Assembly: GCF_024585265.1 (NCBI RefSeq)
Contig: NZ_CP036533.1
Location: 3,853,001-3,917,000, forward strand
From: Bradyrhizobium sp. WBAH42
GTDB lineage: Bacteria > Pseudomonadota > Alphaproteobacteria > Rhizobiales > Xanthobacteraceae
DNA: 64,000 nucleotides
Direction of reading: 5' to 3'
The notes beneath the pieces are model-generated. The model was not told the origin of the DNA, made no database searches, and saw only the letters and a program-made list of their open reading frames with translations. Below are positions 52,751-61,051 of this stretch, piece after piece (position 1 is the stretch's first letter; the number at the start of each line of letters is the position of its first letter). A program made the position numbers and the translations under genes.

Positions 52751-52820
52751 CTATCGCTGGACATCCACCTGAACAAATCTGATGCACAGGCGCCGCGGGT
52801 CGGCGAACCAGGAGCAAGTG

Positions 52821-54563
52821 ATGTCACTAGATCAGATCGTCGACGGACTTTCGGAGGTTTCCTGCGATGTGCTCGTGATCGGCGGCGGCACGGCCGGCCC
52901 GATGGCGGCGCTGAAGGCGAAGCTGAAAAACCCGAAGGCCAACGTCGTTCTGCTCGAAAAGGCCAATGTCAAGCGCTCCGGCGCGATCTCGATGGGGATG
53001 GACGGGCTGAACAATGCCGTCATTCCCGGTTACGCCACGCCGGAGCAGTACACCAAGGAAATCACTATTGCTAATGACGGCATCGTCGACCAGAAGGCGG
53101 TCTATAAATACGCGCAGAATTGCTACAAGATCATCGAAGAGCTGGACAGCTTCGGCATCCGCTTTCTGAAGAACGAGAACGGTGACTACGCGGTCAAGAA
53201 GGTGCACCACATCGGCACCTATGTGCTGCCGATGCCGAACGGCGAAACCGTGAAGAAGGCGCTGTACCGCCAGCTCCGCCGCGCGCGCATCCTCATTTCC
53301 AACCGCTACATGGCGACGCGGCTGCTCAAGTCGACCGACGGCCGGATTGCCGGTGCCATCAGCGTCAACACCCGCACTGCCGAGATCCTGGTGATCAAGG
53401 CCAAGGCCGTGATCCTCTGCATGGGCGCCGCCGGTCGGCTCGGTCTGCCGACCTCCGGCTACATGTTCGGCACCTATGAGAACGCCGCCAATTCCGGCGA
53501 CGGCTACGCCATGGCCTATCACGCCGGCGCAGCGCTCGCGAACCTCGAATGCTACCAGATCAATCCGCTGATCAAGGACTATAACGGCCCGGCCTGCGCC
53601 TATGTCGCCGGCCCGTTCGGCGCCTTCACGGCGAATAACGAGGGCTCGCGCTTCATCGAATGCGACTACTGGTCCGGTCAGATGATGCTCGAATTCTACA
53701 ACGAGCTGCTGTCGGGCAAGGGCCCGGTGTTCCTGCAGCTCAAGCATCTTCACCCCGACACCATCTCCGAGATCGAGTCCACGCTGCACAAGGTGGAACG
53801 TCCGACGCGCGGCCTGTTCCAGCAGGGACGCGGCGTCGACTACCGCAACGACTCGATCGAGATGCACATCTCCGAGATCGGCTTCTGCTCAGGTCACAGT
53901 GCCTCCGGCGTGTTCGTCGACGACAACGCCCGTACCACCGTGCCCGGCCTCTACGCCGCCGGCGACATGGCGAGCGTTCCGCACAACTACATGCTCGGCG
54001 CCTTCACCAACGGCGCGGTTGCCGGCACCGATGCGATGGAGTTCGCCGACAGCCACGATTTTGCGGAGTTCGACGCCGCCGATGTCGCGAAGGAGCGCGA
54101 CCGCGTCCTGGCGCCGACAAAACGCGAGGATGGCATTCCGCCGAACCAGGTCGAGTACAAGACCCGCCGTCTCGTCAACGACTATCTCCAGCCGCCGAAG
54201 GTCACGCGCAAATACGAGCTCGGCATGCGCCGCCTCGCCGAGACGCGCCAGGACATGCAGGAGCACATGATTGCGCGCAACGCGCACGAGCTGCTGCGCG
54301 CCCTCGAAGTGCAGTCGATCATGGACTGCGCCGACATGGCCGTGCACGCCTCGCTCTATCGCGAGGAAAGCCGCTGGGGCCTCTATCACTGGCGCACGGA
54401 TTTTCCGGAGAAGGACAACGAGAACTGGTTCTGCCACACGCTGCTGTCCAAGCAGGACGGCAAGATGACCAGCGAGAAGCGCGCCGTGGAGCCTTATGTC
54501 GTGCCGATCGCGGACGACGAGAAGGATCTCTACGACAAGCAGCGCATCCGCGCCACCGCCTGA
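52821..54563 (+). CDS. APS-reductase-alpha-like / fumarate-reductase-family flavoprotein
   Basis: 580 aa. FAD-binding Rossmann motif VLVIGGGTAGPMAALKAK (18-35), then KRSGAISMGMDGLNNAV (51-67), which resembles the RSGA-N segment of adenylylsulfate reductase alpha. Other family signs are NEGSRFIECDYW (273-284), the GFCSGHSASGVFVDD histidine region (His359) and TTVPGLYAAGDMASVPHNYM (372-391). AprA is longer (about 640). A paired 8-Cys ferredoxin gene follows 31 bp later, as aprB follows aprA. No sat or dsr genes are nearby, so true sulfate respiration is not implied. The substrate is unknown. ATG 52821 follows AGGAG. Confidence 0.82.
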   Translation: MSLDQIVDGLSEVSCDVLVIGGGTAGPMAALKAKLKNPKANVVLLEKANVKRSGAISMGMDGLNNAVIPGYATPEQYTKEITIANDGIVDQKAVYKYAQNCYKIIEELDSFGIRFLKNENGDYAVKKVHHIGTYVLPMPNGETVKKALYRQLRRARILISNRYMATRLLKSTDGRIAGAISVNTRTAEILVIKAKAVILCMGAAGRLGLPTSGYMFGTYENAANSGDGYAMAYHAGAALANLECYQINPLIKDYNGPACAYVAGPFGAFTANNEGSRFIECDYWSGQMMLEFYNELLSGKGPVFLQLKHLHPDTISEIESTLHKVERPTRGLFQQGRGVDYRNDSIEMHISEIGFCSGHSASGVFVDDNARTTVPGLYAAGDMASVPHNYMLGAFTNGAVAGTDAMEFADSHDFAEFDAADVAKERDRVLAPTKREDGIPPNQVEYKTRRLVNDYLQPPKVTRKYELGMRRLAETRQDMQEHMIARNAHELLRALEVQSIMDCADMAVHASLYREESRWGLYHWRTDFPEKDNENWFCHTLLSKQDGKMTSEKRAVEPYVVPIADDEKDLYDKQRIRATA

Positions 54564-54594
54564 CCCGCCGCAACAGAACAACAGGAGACATCAC

Positions 54595-54828
54595 ATGCCT
54601 CTCGCGTCCTATCAGACATCCGTTCCGGTGGTCGTCGACGACGCCAAATGCATCGCCGACAAGGGCTGCACCGTCTGCGTCGACGTCTGCCCGCTCGACG
54701 TCCTGCGCATCAGCGACATGACCAACAAGGCCTACATGGCCTATGACGAATGCTGGTACTGCATGCCTTGCGAGGCCGATTGCCCGACCGGCGCCGTCAC
54801 CGTCAACATTCCCTATCTGTTGAGGTGA
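54595..54828 (+). CDS. Two-cluster 4Fe-4S ferredoxin, AprB-like
   Basis: 77 aa with eight cysteines in two 4Fe-4S motifs: Cys19-x5-Cys25-x2-Cys28-x3-Cys32-Pro and Cys53-x2-Cys56-x2-Cys59-x3-Cys63-Pro. The widened first spacing (x5) and the WYC-x2-CEADCP second motif resemble APS reductase beta, but the long AprB C-terminal tail is missing. ATG 54595 follows AGGAG. Likely direct electron partner of the preceding flavoprotein; it is followed after two bases by the HEAT-repeat gene. Confidence 0.88.
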   Translation: MPLASYQTSVPVVVDDAKCIADKGCTVCVDVCPLDVLRISDMTNKAYMAYDECWYCMPCEADCPTGAVTVNIPYLLR

Positions 54829-54830
54829 TC

Positions 54831-55808
54831 ATGTCGAGCCCGTTCGAATCCTACGACGACCTCGAGGACGCCGACGAGCGGTTGCAAGCCGCCGATCCTG
54901 CCGAGCGCCGCGTTGCCATCATCGCGCTCGGCCATTCCGGCGATCCCGCGGCGGTCGGCCACCTCGCCAATATGGTCGCCGATCCCGACGCCGGCGTCCG
55001 CCAGCAGGTCGCGATGGCGCTCGGCGAGTTCGACGGGCCGGAGGTGGCGAGCGCGCTGGTGAGGCTGCTGGTCGATCCGGAACGGATCGTCGCGGCGGCT
55101 GCTGCCGACAGCATGGCCGAGTTCAAGGATCCCGCCTGCGCCGAGATAATCCTGCCGCTGGTCAAGCACGCCCACGCCTTCGTCCGCATGGGCGCGCTGC
55201 GCGCGCTGAAGGAGTTGCGGTCCAAGGACACGCTGAAGCCGGCGCTGGAAGCGCTCCAGGATGCAGATGCCGCCGTGCGCGTGCAGGCGATCGGCGTGAT
55301 CGGCTTCCTCAAGCTGGAGGAATCCATTCCGGCGCTGACGGCACTGATCAACGATCCCGACGCTCATGTCCGCCGCGCCGCCGTGAGCGCGCTGGCGTTC
55401 TCGCAGCTGAAGCCTGCGGCCGAGACGATCACGCGCGCGCTGAAGGATGCCGACTGGATGGTCCGCGAGATGGCGGCGGATACGCTCGGCCTCAACGTCA
55501 ACGGTTCGCTCGCCGCCGACCAGCTCATTGGCGCGCTGGCCGATGAATTCTGGCAGGTGCGAGTCAAAGTGATCCGCAGCCTCGGCAAGATGAAGATCGA
55601 GCGCGCGGTGCGCCCGATCGGCAATTGCGTCAATCACGACCAGGCCAATTTGCGCAAGGAAGCGGCGGCCGCACTCGGCGAGATCGCCCATCCCGACGGC
55701 GAGGCGTTCCTGGCCGTCATCGCCGACGACACCGATCCTGACGTCCGCAAGAACGCACGCTGGGCGCTCCAGCAGATCGCGGCCCGCAAGGCCCGCGCAG
55801 GCGCGTAA
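54831..55808 (+). CDS. HEAT-repeat (PBS-lyase-like) protein
   Basis: 325 aa made almost wholly of about nine HEAT units of ~31 residues, each with patterns such as DPDAGVRQQVAMALGEF, DPDAHVRRAAVSALAF and DTDPDVRKNARWALQQIA. No signal peptide and no catalytic domain. ATG 54831 is coupled to the ferredoxin stop (2-bp gap) and GAGG precedes it. HEAT solenoids act as binding scaffolds; this one probably binds the flavoprotein-ferredoxin pair, or helps insert a cofactor (inference). Confidence 0.88.
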   Translation: MSSPFESYDDLEDADERLQAADPAERRVAIIALGHSGDPAAVGHLANMVADPDAGVRQQVAMALGEFDGPEVASALVRLLVDPERIVAAAAADSMAEFKDPACAEIILPLVKHAHAFVRMGALRALKELRSKDTLKPALEALQDADAAVRVQAIGVIGFLKLEESIPALTALINDPDAHVRRAAVSALAFSQLKPAAETITRALKDADWMVREMAADTLGLNVNGSLAADQLIGALADEFWQVRVKVIRSLGKMKIERAVRPIGNCVNHDQANLRKEAAAALGEIAHPDGEAFLAVIADDTDPDVRKNARWALQQIAARKARAGA

Positions 55809-55963
55809 AAAGGCGCGCGCAGGCGCATAAAGGCGCGGGCAGGGGCATGCCAGAGGGGCATCCTGCCGCTCTGGACTTCCCCCGCCAGACGTTTATTGGT
55901 CTTCGCCAATGGGACCGGCCGCTGTGAGCGCGACCGGTCCGAAAAACAGCGAGGACGCCGGCC

Positions 55964-57136
55964 ATGACGACACTGTCCGTTAAAGACCTTCTCCCCGAAG
56001 ATGGAACGAAGGGGACGCTGGTCGGCCGCGTCTGGCTGCCGCAGGCGAACGGCCCGGCCGTGGTCGCCGTGCGCGCCGATGGCGTGTTCGACGTCACCGC
56101 CAAATTCCCGACCATCAGCGCGCTCTGCGAAGAAGACAATCCGGCCAAGGCGCTGGCCGCAGTCAAAGGCGAACGCATCGGCGATCTCGACGCCATCGTC
56201 GCCAATACGGCCCCCGATACGCGCGATGCAAAAAAGCCGTGGCTGCTCGCACCCGTCGATCTCCAGACGCTGAAAGCCGCCGGCGTCACCTTCGCAATCT
56301 CGATGCTGGAACGTGTCATCGAAGAGCGCGCCAAGGGCAATCCGGCTTCGGCCGAAGCGATCCGGAAAGAAGTGACGCGCCTGATCGGCGACGATCTGTC
56401 GAAGCTCAAGCCGGGCTCGGACCAGGCGATGCACCTGAAGCAGGTGCTGATCGATCAGAACGCCTGGAGCCAATATCTCGAGGTCGGCATCGGTCCGGAT
56501 GCCGAGGTCTTCACCAAGGCGCCCACCTTGTCGTCGGTCGGCACCGGCATGGACGCCGGCCTGCATCCGAAATCGACCTGGAACAACCCCGAGCCCGAGC
56601 TCGTGCTGTTCGTTTCGAGCCGCGGCAAGATCGTCGGCGGCGCGCTTGGCAACGACGTGAACCTGCGCGACTTCGAAGGCCGCTCGGCGCTGCTGTTGTC
56701 GAAGGCCAAGGACAACAACGCGTCCTGTTCGATTGGCCCGCTGCTGCGTCTGTTCGACGACACCTTCACGCTCGACGACGCGCGCAGGCTGGACATCAGC
56801 CTGAACGTCACGGGCACGGACGGTTTCGTTCTCGACGGCCATTCCTCGATCAGCAAGATCAGCCGCGATCCGACCGATCTCGTCGCGCAGACCATCGGCA
56901 AGGTGCATCAATATCCCGATGGCTTCGTGCTGTTCCTCGGCACCATGTTCGCGCCCGTGAAAGATCGCGATGCGCCGGGGCAGGGATTCACTCACAAGCG
57001 CGATGACATCGTCACGATCGCGGCGCCTCAGCTCGGCAAGCTCGTCAACCGCATGCGCACCAGCGACGAGTGCGAGCCCTGGACGTTCGGCATCGGCGCG
57101 CTGATGAAGAACCTGGCGCAACGGAAGCTGATTTAG
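55964..57136 (+). CDS. Fumarylacetoacetate-hydrolase-family protein, probable sugar-acid dehydratase
   Basis: 390 aa. The FAH fold is shown by IGPDAEVFTKAPTLSSVGTG, the metal-site segment NNPEPELVLFVSSRGKIVGG with LGNDVNLRDFEGR, and the late TGTDGFVLDGHSSI. Longer than simple FAH hydratases and similar in length to 2-keto-3-deoxy-sugar-acid dehydratases. It stands upstream of a sugar ABC importer, a sugar dehydrogenase and an aldose epimerase, so 2-keto-3-deoxy-arabonate dehydratase (AraD1-like) is a reasonable guess. ATG 55964; a hairpin follows the stop. Confidence 0.78.
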   Translation: MTTLSVKDLLPEDGTKGTLVGRVWLPQANGPAVVAVRADGVFDVTAKFPTISALCEEDNPAKALAAVKGERIGDLDAIVANTAPDTRDAKKPWLLAPVDLQTLKAAGVTFAISMLERVIEERAKGNPASAEAIRKEVTRLIGDDLSKLKPGSDQAMHLKQVLIDQNAWSQYLEVGIGPDAEVFTKAPTLSSVGTGMDAGLHPKSTWNNPEPELVLFVSSRGKIVGGALGNDVNLRDFEGRSALLLSKAKDNNASCSIGPLLRLFDDTFTLDDARRLDISLNVTGTDGFVLDGHSSISKISRDPTDLVAQTIGKVHQYPDGFVLFLGTMFAPVKDRDAPGQGFTHKRDDIVTIAAPQLGKLVNRMRTSDECEPWTFGIGALMKNLAQRKLI

Positions 57137-57145
57137 CGCTGCTGC

Positions 57146-57172
57146 CCTTCGCCTCCCGCAAGCGGGCGAAGG
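57146..57172 (+). terminator. Hairpin after the FAH-family gene
   Basis: CCTTCGCC and GGCGAAGG pair over a short GC-rich loop, 9 bp beyond the stop. A relative of the rhizobial intergenic palindromes; no T run. Confidence 0.45.
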
Positions 57173-57311
57173 TCGCATCTTCTCCGCGCTGACAGCTGAA
57201 GCTCAAACGAGCCCGCTTATTTTTTTCATCTCCTCGTTGCATGAGGGGAATAAAATCGCGCTGAGCGTGTCATAATCAGCTCGCCGCCACCTACGTGCGT
57301 TTTCCTCCAAA

Positions 57312-57330
57312 TAGTCAAATAATATGACTA
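57312..57330. promoter_or_regulatory. Candidate operator of the sugar importer operon
   Basis: TAGTCA-AATAATA-TGACTA is a perfect inverted repeat with 6-bp arms and an A+T-rich centre, 109 bp before the binding-protein gene. It suits a FadR-type GntR dimer; the regulator encoded at 62025 is the natural candidate. Confidence 0.5.
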
Positions 57331-57439
57331 GTCGGAACTCCACTTCCGTGAAATAGTGCCCACCGCTGGCCCGAAGGCCGGCCTGTGGGTGCCATGATAC
57401 CAATGGGCGCCCCGGATAACATCTTGGGAGACACGCCTG

Positions 57440-58405
57440 ATGACCCCTAAAGCCCTCTTTGCGGCCAGCGCCATGGCCGCCTTGTTGCTCGCGACCCCGG
57501 CCAGCGCCGGCGAGCTCACCATCGGCTTCTCGCAGATCGGATCGGAATCCGGCTGGCGCGCGGCCGAGACGTCCGTGTCCAAGCAGGAAGCTGCCAAGCG
57601 GAAGGTCAACCTCAAGATCGCCGACGCCCAGCAGAAGCAGGAGAACCAGATCAAGGCGATCCGCTCCTTCATCGCGCAGAATGTCGATGCGATCTTCCTC
57701 GCGCCTGTCGTCTCGACGGGATGGGATTCGGTGCTGAAGGAAGCCAAGGAGGCCAAGATCCCGGTCGTGCTGCTCGACCGCGACATCGATCCCTCCGGCA
57801 AGGAGCTCTATCTCACCGCCGTCACCTCCGACAGCGTGCATGAAGGAGAGGTCGCCGGCGACTGGCTGGCGAAGACGGTCGGCAACAAGGCCTGCAACAT
57901 CGTCGAATTGCAGGGCACGGTCGGCGCCAGCGTCGCGGCCAACCGCAAGAAGGGCTTCGACACAGCGATTGCCAAGCACGCGAACCTGAAGGTTGTGCGC
58001 AGCCAGACCGGCGACTTCACCCGCGCCAAGGGCAAGGAGGTGATGGAGAGCTTCATCAAGGCCGAAGGCGGCGGCAAGTCGATCTGCGCGGTCTATGCCC
58101 ACAACGACGACATGATGGTGGGCGCGATCCAGGCGATGAAGGAAGCCGGCCTCAAGCCCGGCAAGGAGATCCTCACCGTCTCGATCGACGCGGTGCCCGA
58201 CATCTTCAAGGCGATGGCCGCGGGCGAAGCCAACGCCACCGTCGAATTGACGCCGAACATGGCCGGCCCCGCGCTCGATGCCATCGCGGCGTTCAAGGAC
58301 AAGGGTACGGTGCCACCGAAATGGATCCAGACCGAGTCGAAGCTCTATACCGCCGCCGATGATCCGCAGAAGATCTACGACAGCAAGAAGGGCCTCGGTT
58401 ACTGA
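57440..58405 (+). CDS. ytfQ: Sugar ABC importer periplasmic binding protein (YtfQ-like)
   Basis: 321 aa with signal peptide MTPKALFAASAMAALLLATP (cleaved after ASA). The mature part begins ELTIGFSQIGSESGWRAAET, a strong YtfQ (galactofuranose/arabinose-type) match, with QNVDAIFLAPVVSTGWDSVL and YAHNDDMMVGAIQAMKEAGL. First gene of the importer operon; a hairpin separates it from the ATPase gene, which often raises binding-protein expression. Confidence 0.92.
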   Translation: MTPKALFAASAMAALLLATPASAGELTIGFSQIGSESGWRAAETSVSKQEAAKRKVNLKIADAQQKQENQIKAIRSFIAQNVDAIFLAPVVSTGWDSVLKEAKEAKIPVVLLDRDIDPSGKELYLTAVTSDSVHEGEVAGDWLAKTVGNKACNIVELQGTVGASVAANRKKGFDTAIAKHANLKVVRSQTGDFTRAKGKEVMESFIKAEGGGKSICAVYAHNDDMMVGAIQAMKEAGLKPGKEILTVSIDAVPDIFKAMAAGEANATVELTPNMAGPALDAIAAFKDKGTVPPKWIQTESKLYTAADDPQKIYDSKKGLGY

Positions 58406-58415
58406 GGTGGGCTCC

Positions 58416-58440
58416 GCCGGACCGCGTCTTGCGGTCCGGC
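58416..58440 (+). promoter_or_regulatory. Intercistronic hairpin between binding protein and ATPase
   Basis: GCCGGACCGC-GTCTT-GCGGTCCGGC, a perfect 10-bp stem. Such structures protect the upstream mRNA and reduce expression of the genes behind. Confidence 0.65.
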
Positions 58441-58520
58441 ACCCCCTTTCAAAACCGCTGCGCGAACGAGTAGGCTTGGCGTCCGCGCTGTCCGCGGGCG
58501 CCGGTGGGAGTGACGTCGCG

Positions 58521-60062
58521 ATGGAAAACAGCCTTGATCCTGCTCTGCCGCTGCTGGAGGTGCGCGGGATCAGCAAGAGCTTTGGTGCGGTGCGCGCGTT
58601 GCAGGAGGTCGACTTCACGCTGCGCGCCGGTGAGATCCATGCGCTGCTCGGCGAGAACGGCGCCGGCAAGTCCACGCTGATCAAGGTCGTCACCGGCGTG
58701 TTTCCGCGCGATGTCGGCATCGTCAGGCTCGGCGGTGAGGAGATCGCGCCGCGCTCGGCCAAGGCAGCACTCGCAGCGGGCATCGCGACCGTCTACCAGG
58801 AGGTCAACTTGCTGCCGAACCTTTCGGTGGCGCAGAACCTGTTCCTCGACCGCCAGCCGATGCGTTTCGGCATCGTGCGCGAAGGCGAGATGCGGCGCCG
58901 CGCCAAGGCTCTGCTCGCGGATTTCGGCCTCGACATCGACGTCGCCGCGCCGCTCGGCAATTATTCGGTGGCGATTCAGCACGTCACCGCGATTGCGCGC
59001 GCGGTGGATCTCTCCGCCCGGGTGCTGATCCTGGACGAGCCGACCGCGAGCCTCGACCGGCACGAGGTCGAGATTCTCTTCCGTATCATGCGCCAGCTCG
59101 CGGGGCGCGGCATCGGCATCGTCTTCGTCAGCCACTTCCTCGACCAGGTCTACGAGATCTCCGACCGCATCACCGTGCTGCGTAACGGCCGCCTCGTCGG
59201 CGAGCGCGAGACCGCCTCGCTGCCGCGGCTGGAATTGATCCGGATGATGCTCGGCCGCGAGCTGGCGGAAACCACCGCGCGGGCGGCAACGCGTGAGCGC
59301 CAGGCCGGCGAGGTGTGTGCGAGCTTCGGGAGTTACGGAAAGGCCGGCTATGTCGCGCCGTTCGATCTCGAGCTGCGTCACGGCGAGGTGGTCGGTCTGG
59401 CCGGGCTGCTCGGCTCAGGCCGCACCGAGACGGCGCGGCTGGTGTTCGGCGCCGAGCGCGCGGATCGTGGGCAGGCGAGGGTGGCGGGCGCAGCCGTTCG
59501 GCTGCAGTCGCCGCGCGACGGCGTTCGTCACGGCTTTGGCTATTGCCCGGAGGAGCGCAAGACCGACGGCATCGTCGCCGAGCTCAGCGTGCGCGAGAAC
59601 ATCGTGCTCGCGCTCCAGGCCAAGCGCGGGCTGCATCGGCCGCTGTCGCGCCGCGAGCAGGACGAGATCGCGCGCCGTTACGTCAAGATGCTCGACATCC
59701 GCCCGCCCGATCCGGAGCGCCCGGTCGGCCTGCTCTCCGGCGGCAACCAGCAAAAGGTGCTGCTGGCGCGCTGGCTCGCGACCTCGCCGCGGCTGCTCGT
59801 GCTGGACGAGCCGACCCGCGGCATCGATGTCGGCGCGCATGCCGAGATCATCCGCCTGATCCGCGAGCTCTGCGACGACGGGCTTTCGCTGCTCGTCATC
59901 TCCTCCGAACTGGATGAGATCGTTACGTATTCCGATCGCGTGGTCGTGCTGCGCGACCGCGCCCATGTAGAGGAGCTCACGGGCGAGGCGATCGACGTCG
60001 GCAACATTCTCGCCGCCATTGCCGCCGATAGCGTCGCTGTTGCGCTTGAGGCCCACACATGA
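58521..60062 (+). CDS. ytfR: Sugar ABC importer double ATPase (YtfR-like)
   Basis: 513 aa with two tandem nucleotide-binding domains. The first has Walker A GENGAGKST and VLILDEPTASLD. The second has the degenerate Walker A GLLGSGRTE, the signature LSGGNQQKV and LLVLDEPTRGIDVG, as is usual for monosaccharide importers. ATG 58521; GGGAG is about 11 bases upstream. It overlaps the first permease gene (ATGA). Confidence 0.93.
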   Translation: MENSLDPALPLLEVRGISKSFGAVRALQEVDFTLRAGEIHALLGENGAGKSTLIKVVTGVFPRDVGIVRLGGEEIAPRSAKAALAAGIATVYQEVNLLPNLSVAQNLFLDRQPMRFGIVREGEMRRRAKALLADFGLDIDVAAPLGNYSVAIQHVTAIARAVDLSARVLILDEPTASLDRHEVEILFRIMRQLAGRGIGIVFVSHFLDQVYEISDRITVLRNGRLVGERETASLPRLELIRMMLGRELAETTARAATRERQAGEVCASFGSYGKAGYVAPFDLELRHGEVVGLAGLLGSGRTETARLVFGAERADRGQARVAGAAVRLQSPRDGVRHGFGYCPEERKTDGIVAELSVRENIVLALQAKRGLHRPLSRREQDEIARRYVKMLDIRPPDPERPVGLLSGGNQQKVLLARWLATSPRLLVLDEPTRGIDVGAHAEIIRLIRELCDDGLSLLVISSELDEIVTYSDRVVVLRDRAHVEELTGEAIDVGNILAAIAADSVAVALEAHT

Positions 60063-61051
60063 CAGCGCTGTTGCCGCGCCGCGGCCTTGCCCAGATCCTG
60101 GCGCTGATCGTCATCCTCGCGGTCGATCGCGTGGTTTCGCCGCAATTCTTCGACCTGCGCCTGCAGGATGGCCGTCTGTTCGGCAGCCTTATCGACGTGC
60201 TCAACCGCGGCACGCCGGTGGCACTGCTCTCCCTCGGCATGGTGTTGGTGATCGCGACGCGCGGCATCGATCTGTCGGTCGGTGCCGTGATGGCGATCTG
60301 CGGTGCGATCGCCGCGAGCCTAGCCGACAGTCATAGTCTCCCGATCGTGCTGGCGGCTGCACTTGGGGCGGGCCTCGTCTGCGGGCTCTGGAACGGCTTT
60401 CTCGTCGCCGTGCTCGGCATGCAGCCGATCGTGGCGACCTTGATCCTGATGGTCGCGGGGCGCGGCATCGCCCAGCTCATCACCGAAGGACGCATCGTGA
60501 CGTTCTCCTCGCCGGATCTGGTGTGGCTCGGCAATGGCTCGGTGCTCGGCCTGCCGGTGCCGGTCGTGATTGCGTTGGGCATGCTCATCCTCACCGGCGC
60601 GGTCGTGCGTGGCTCCGCGCTAGGTCTCCTGATCGAGGCAACCGGCGGCAACGCGCGGGCGAGCGAGCTCGCCGGCGTCGGCACACGCGCAATGATTTTG
60701 GCCGTCTACGTCTGGTGCGGCGTCTGCGCCGCGCTGGCCGGCGTGATCGCGGCGGCCGACATCATGGGTGCAGACGCCAACAATGCCGGCCTCTGGCTCG
60801 AGCTCGATGCGATCCTCGCCGTGGTGATCGGCGGCACCTCGCTGTTCGGCGGCCGATTCAGTCTCGTGCTGGCCGTGCTGGGTGCGCTGATCATCCAGAC
60901 CATGAACACCGGCATCCTGCTGTCGGGCTACCCGCCGGAGTTCAATCTGCTGGTCAAGGCGGTGGTGGTGCTCGCGGTGCTGCTGCTGCAATCGCCGAAA
61001 TTCTCCGGTCTCGCCGGAATCGCCACGTGGCTGCGGAGGGCCAAAGCATGA
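60059..61051 (+). CDS. ytfT: Sugar ABC importer permease 1 (YtfT-like)
   Basis: 330 aa with about nine hydrophobic segments. Carries ATRGIDLSVGAVMAICGAIA, NARASELAGVGTRAMILAVY and VVIGGTSLFGGRFSLVL, which are typical of monosaccharide permeases. Start and stop overlap the neighbours by four bases on both sides. Confidence 0.92.
   Translation: MTALLPRRGLAQILALIVILAVDRVVSPQFFDLRLQDGRLFGSLIDVLNRGTPVALLSLGMVLVIATRGIDLSVGAVMAICGAIAASLADSHSLPIVLAAALGAGLVCGLWNGFLVAVLGMQPIVATLILMVAGRGIAQLITEGRIVTFSSPDLVWLGNGSVLGLPVPVVIALGMLILTGAVVRGSALGLLIEATGGNARASELAGVGTRAMILAVYVWCGVCAALAGVIAAADIMGADANNAGLWLELDAILAVVIGGTSLFGGRFSLVLAVLGALIIQTMNTGILLSGYPPEFNLLVKAVVVLAVLLLQSPKFSGLAGIATWLRRAKA

Larger units (their letters stand above)
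57137..57439. other. Gene-free stretch before the sugar operon
   Basis: Contains a hairpin after the FAH-family gene (57146-57172), an A+T-rich part near 57215-57335 with the palindrome TAGTCA-N7-TGACTA, and the promoter region of the binding-protein gene. No coding frame is supported. Confidence 0.5.

Noticed and set aside
52821..54828. Calling the pair aprA and aprB
   Set aside because: Both are shorter than true AprA and AprB and there are no companion sulfate-respiration genes, so the names would overstate function.
55808..55850. Runs of AGGCGC/GGCGCG after the HEAT gene
   Set aside because: Short, imperfect and G+C-biased; no clear unit, so not reported as a tandem repeat.
55634..57178. 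514-codon minus-strand frame over the FAH-family gene
   Set aside because: No domain is visible and it lies opposite a well-formed FAH-fold protein.
57203..58783. 526-codon minus-strand frame over the sugar-binding-protein gene
   Set aside because: Composition is that of a reverse-strand shadow; the plus strand carries a YtfQ-like protein with signal peptide and a clear start.
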